A DNA stretch of 64,000 bases from Falsiroseomonas sp050563535. Lineage in GTDB: Bacteria > Pseudomonadota > Alphaproteobacteria > Acetobacterales > Acetobacteraceae. The DNA lies in the NCBI RefSeq assembly GCF_050563535.1, contig NZ_JBNXUO010000021.1:1-64000 (forward strand). The letters run 5' to 3'. Of the stretch, positions 62,197 through 64,000 are shown in pieces. The notes beneath the pieces are model-generated. The model was not told the DNA's origin and ran no database searches. It worked only from the letters and a program-made list of their open reading frames with translations. Position numbers and translations under genes: made by a program. Position 1 is the first letter of the stretch. Each line of letters begins with the position of its first letter.

Positions 62197-64000
62197 CCAG
62201 CATCAGCCAGCTCGGCCTCCCGGTCGTCTTCATCGGCTCCGGGGCGCCCGCCGCCGCGGACGATGTCGAGGCGATCGGCGCCCGGCGGGGCTACTGGTGG
62301 ATGTGGGAGGGCGCACCGGGAGGTCCTCGCTGGTGGGTCTGTCGCGACCCCTCCGCCGGCGCAGCGGAGTGGGATGAGATCCCGAGGCTGGCGGCGATTG
62401 CCTCCGCCTATGCGCCACTCACCCATGTCGGCACCGGCGGTGCGGCCCATCCGGCGGCGACAACCCTCTCCGCCGGCTTCATGAGTGCGGCGGACAAGTC
62501 GAAGCTCGATGGGATTGCGCCAGGCGCCCAGGTCGGCACCGTGACGAGCGTGTCGCTCGCCGTCCCCGGCATCCTCACCTCGTCTGGTGGGCCTGTCACG
62601 ACCTCCGGGACGCTCACCATCGGCCTCGCCGCGCAGGGCGCCGGCACTGTGCTGGCCGGACCCGAGTCCGGCGACGCCGCGGCCCCCTCATTCCGCGCCC
62701 TGGCGGCGGGCGACATCCCGCCACTAAGCTGGTCGAAGATCGCCTCCGGCACGCCAACCACGATCTCCGGCTACGGCATCACGGATGCGCAGCCGCTCGA
62801 TGCGACCCTCACCGCGCTTGCCGGCCTCAACGCGACGGCCGGCCTTGTCGAGCAGACCGGCACCGACGCCTTCACGAAGCGCGCCATCGGCGTTGGCGCC
62901 GCCACGAGCATCCCCACCCGCGGGGATGGCGACACGAGATGGGCGGCCCTTGCCCATGCTCACGCGGCGACCGACATCACCTCCGGAATCCTTGCAGACG
63001 CGCGCCTGTCGGGCACCTACAGCGATGTGACCTTGCGCCTGGGTGGGGCCTCGGGGAGGTCGATCTACTCCCCGACCAGCACGGGCTCGACCGCGACCTC
63101 CGGCCGCGCCTCCTCGCTCGCCGCGCTCTATCAGTCGAGCACGGCCTCAACCACCGGCGCAATCGTATTCAGGGCGCCGACTGGCGCCGCCGGCATCATG
63201 CATCTCCTTCGCGTCGAGGGCTCGCAGCACTCGCCCGCTCAGATCTTCAGCATGTCGGTCTATGGATACAAGCAGACTCTCACCTCGGGATGGAGTGGAC
63301 TGCGCAAGTCCGTCGCGGGGACGACCGACGTGCAGGCGCGCTTCGGCGTCACTCCTGACGGTCGCAACTGTCTCATCCTTGGCGGCGTCGCCTCCGCATG
63401 GAGCTACCCCTCGATCGCCCTCTCCCTTGCGGTCTTCTCGTTCAGCGGTGTCACGGATGCCTATTGCGAGGGCTGGACCGTCGAACTGGTGACGGACCTT
63501 TCCGCATACACCTATGTGAGCGCCGACATCACCAATACGGTTCCGTTCGGATCGCAGCCACTCGACGCGACCCTCACCGCGCTTGCCGGCCTCAACGCGA
63601 CGGCCGGCCTTGTCGAGCAGACCGGCACCGACGCCTTCACGAAGCGCGCCATCGGCGTTGGGGCAACCACGAGCGTTCCGACGCGCGCGGATGGTGATGC
63701 CAGATGGGCGGCCCTCAGCGGGCCGACCTTCACCGGCGCGGTGCTCATCCAGCCATCCGCTTCAGTTGCGAATATCTCCCTCTCTCCGCCCTCGGGCCAG
63801 ATCGCGCGTCTCGACTTCGTGCGCGGTGGCGTCAATCGCTGGCAGGTCTACATGGACGCCGCGACGGAGACCGGGGGAGGGGCCGGATCGAACTGGTCCG
63901 TTGCGCGCCACTCCGACGGCGGCGCCTTCGTGGCCGCAGCCCTGTCGATTCGGCGCAGCGACGGGCAGGCCACCTTCGAGGTGACGCCGACGGTCGGCCT
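62193..64000 (+). CDS. Tail fibre protein, 5' part
   Basis: GTG 62193 overlaps the previous stop; the frame is open to the window end (602 codons). N-terminal domain with two Trp-rich stretches (YWWMWEGAPGGPRWWVCRDP), then collagen-free fibre repeats: ADKSKLDGIAPGAQVGTVTS, LTSSGGPVTTSGTLTIGLAA, and two copies of QPLDATLTALAGLNATAGLV. This is typical of phage fibres for host recognition. The C-terminal binding end lies outside. Confidence 0.85.
   Translation, partial: MTSISQLGLPVVFIGSGAPAAADDVEAIGARRGYWWMWEGAPGGPRWWVCRDPSAGAAEWDEIPRLAAIASAYAPLTHVGTGGAAHPAATTLSAGFMSAADKSKLDGIAPGAQVGTVTSVSLAVPGILTSSGGPVTTSGTLTIGLAAQGAGTVLAGPESGDAAAPSFRALAAGDIPPLSWSKIASGTPTTISGYGITDAQPLDATLTALAGLNATAGLVEQTGTDAFTKRAIGVGAATSIPTRGDGDTRWAALAHAHAATDITSGILADARLSGTYSDVTLRLGGASGRSIYSPTSTGSTATSGRASSLAALYQSSTASTTGAIVFRAPTGAAGIMHLLRVEGSQHSPAQIFSMSVYGYKQTLTSGWSGLRKSVAGTTDVQARFGVTPDGRNCLILGGVASAWSYPSIALSLAVFSFSGVTDAYCEGWTVELVTDLSAYTYVSADITNTVPFGSQPLDATLTALAGLNATAGLVEQTGTDAFTKRAIGVGATTSVPTRADGDARWAALSGPTFTGAVLIQPSASVANISLSPPSGQIARLDFVRGGVNRWQVYMDAATETGGGAGSNWSVARHSDGGAFVAAALSIRRSDGQATFEVTPTVG
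62802..62896 (+). repeat. 95-base direct repeat, copy 1, in the tail fibre gene
   Basis: Identical to 63567-63661; codes for ATLTALAGLNATAGLVEQTG plus TDAFTKRAIGV. Confidence 0.9.
63567..63661 (+). repeat. 95-base direct repeat, copy 2, in the tail fibre gene
   Basis: Identical to 62802-62896; gene conversion or a recent duplication inside the fibre. Confidence 0.9.

Noticed and set aside
1..64000. Integrase, lysis cassette or attachment site
   Set aside because: None found in the window; absence here says nothing about the rest of the genome.

Overview
The window is the larger part of a tailed, siphovirus-type bacteriophage genome (or prophage) with high GC and almost no non-coding space. 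Several small genes belong to families seen mainly in Alphaproteobacteria (DUF6915-, DUF6878- and DUF6456-like proteins), and the virion proteins resemble those of rhizobial and rhodobacterial phages, so the host is probably an alphaproteobacterium (inference). No integrase, lysis gene or host-type housekeeping gene is visible. Both ends cut through genes.

Layout. (1) 1-9850, leftward: about two dozen small early or accessory genes (one XRE and two MarR-type regulators, IAAAP-type orphan proteins, DUF6915- and DUF6878-like proteins, small membrane proteins). Nearly every cistron or overlapping cistron pair is separated by a 64-84 nt linker that folds into two hairpins followed by UUGAGGAG. 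(2) 9850-10033: divergent control region with good promoters on both strands. (3) 10034-15463, rightward: small DNA-binding protein, replication initiator carrying a GC-rich inverted-repeat cluster and an AT-rich stretch inside its own gene (likely origin), TOPRIM primase-DnaB-type helicase, a VRR-NUC nuclease on the opposite strand, an XRE/S24-like repressor without the protease residues, and a DUF6456-like protein. (4) 15464-15731: non-coding, closed by a two-way terminator. (5) 15732-18981, leftward: ten small genes; eight of the junctions carry a second linker type with three hairpins and GAAAGGA. (6) 19027-19105: back-to-back promoters. (7) 19106-64000, rightward: terminase small subunit, ThyX, an outer-membrane beta-barrel, terminase large subunit, tRNA-Trp, HNH protein, portal; then a block of about 16 kb of large, mostly Gly/Ala-rich virion proteins (ART-like, JAB/nuclease-like, head spike fibre, MuF-like, a 1199-residue protein starting with a prohead protease); then an acidic scaffold-like protein, major capsid protein, head-tail connectors, tail terminator, tail tube, tail chaperones with a likely -1 frameshift, a reversed membrane-protein gene, a 2437-residue tape measure, distal tail proteins and the start of a tail fibre.

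How it works together: the leftward operons are probably early host-takeover genes, the central block replicates the DNA, and the long rightward operon packages DNA and builds head and tail. The most unusual features are the two families of structure-conserved intercistronic hairpins, the origin-like repeats inside the initiator gene, and the large set of internal head proteins with a shared 17-residue N-terminal motif and effector-like domains.
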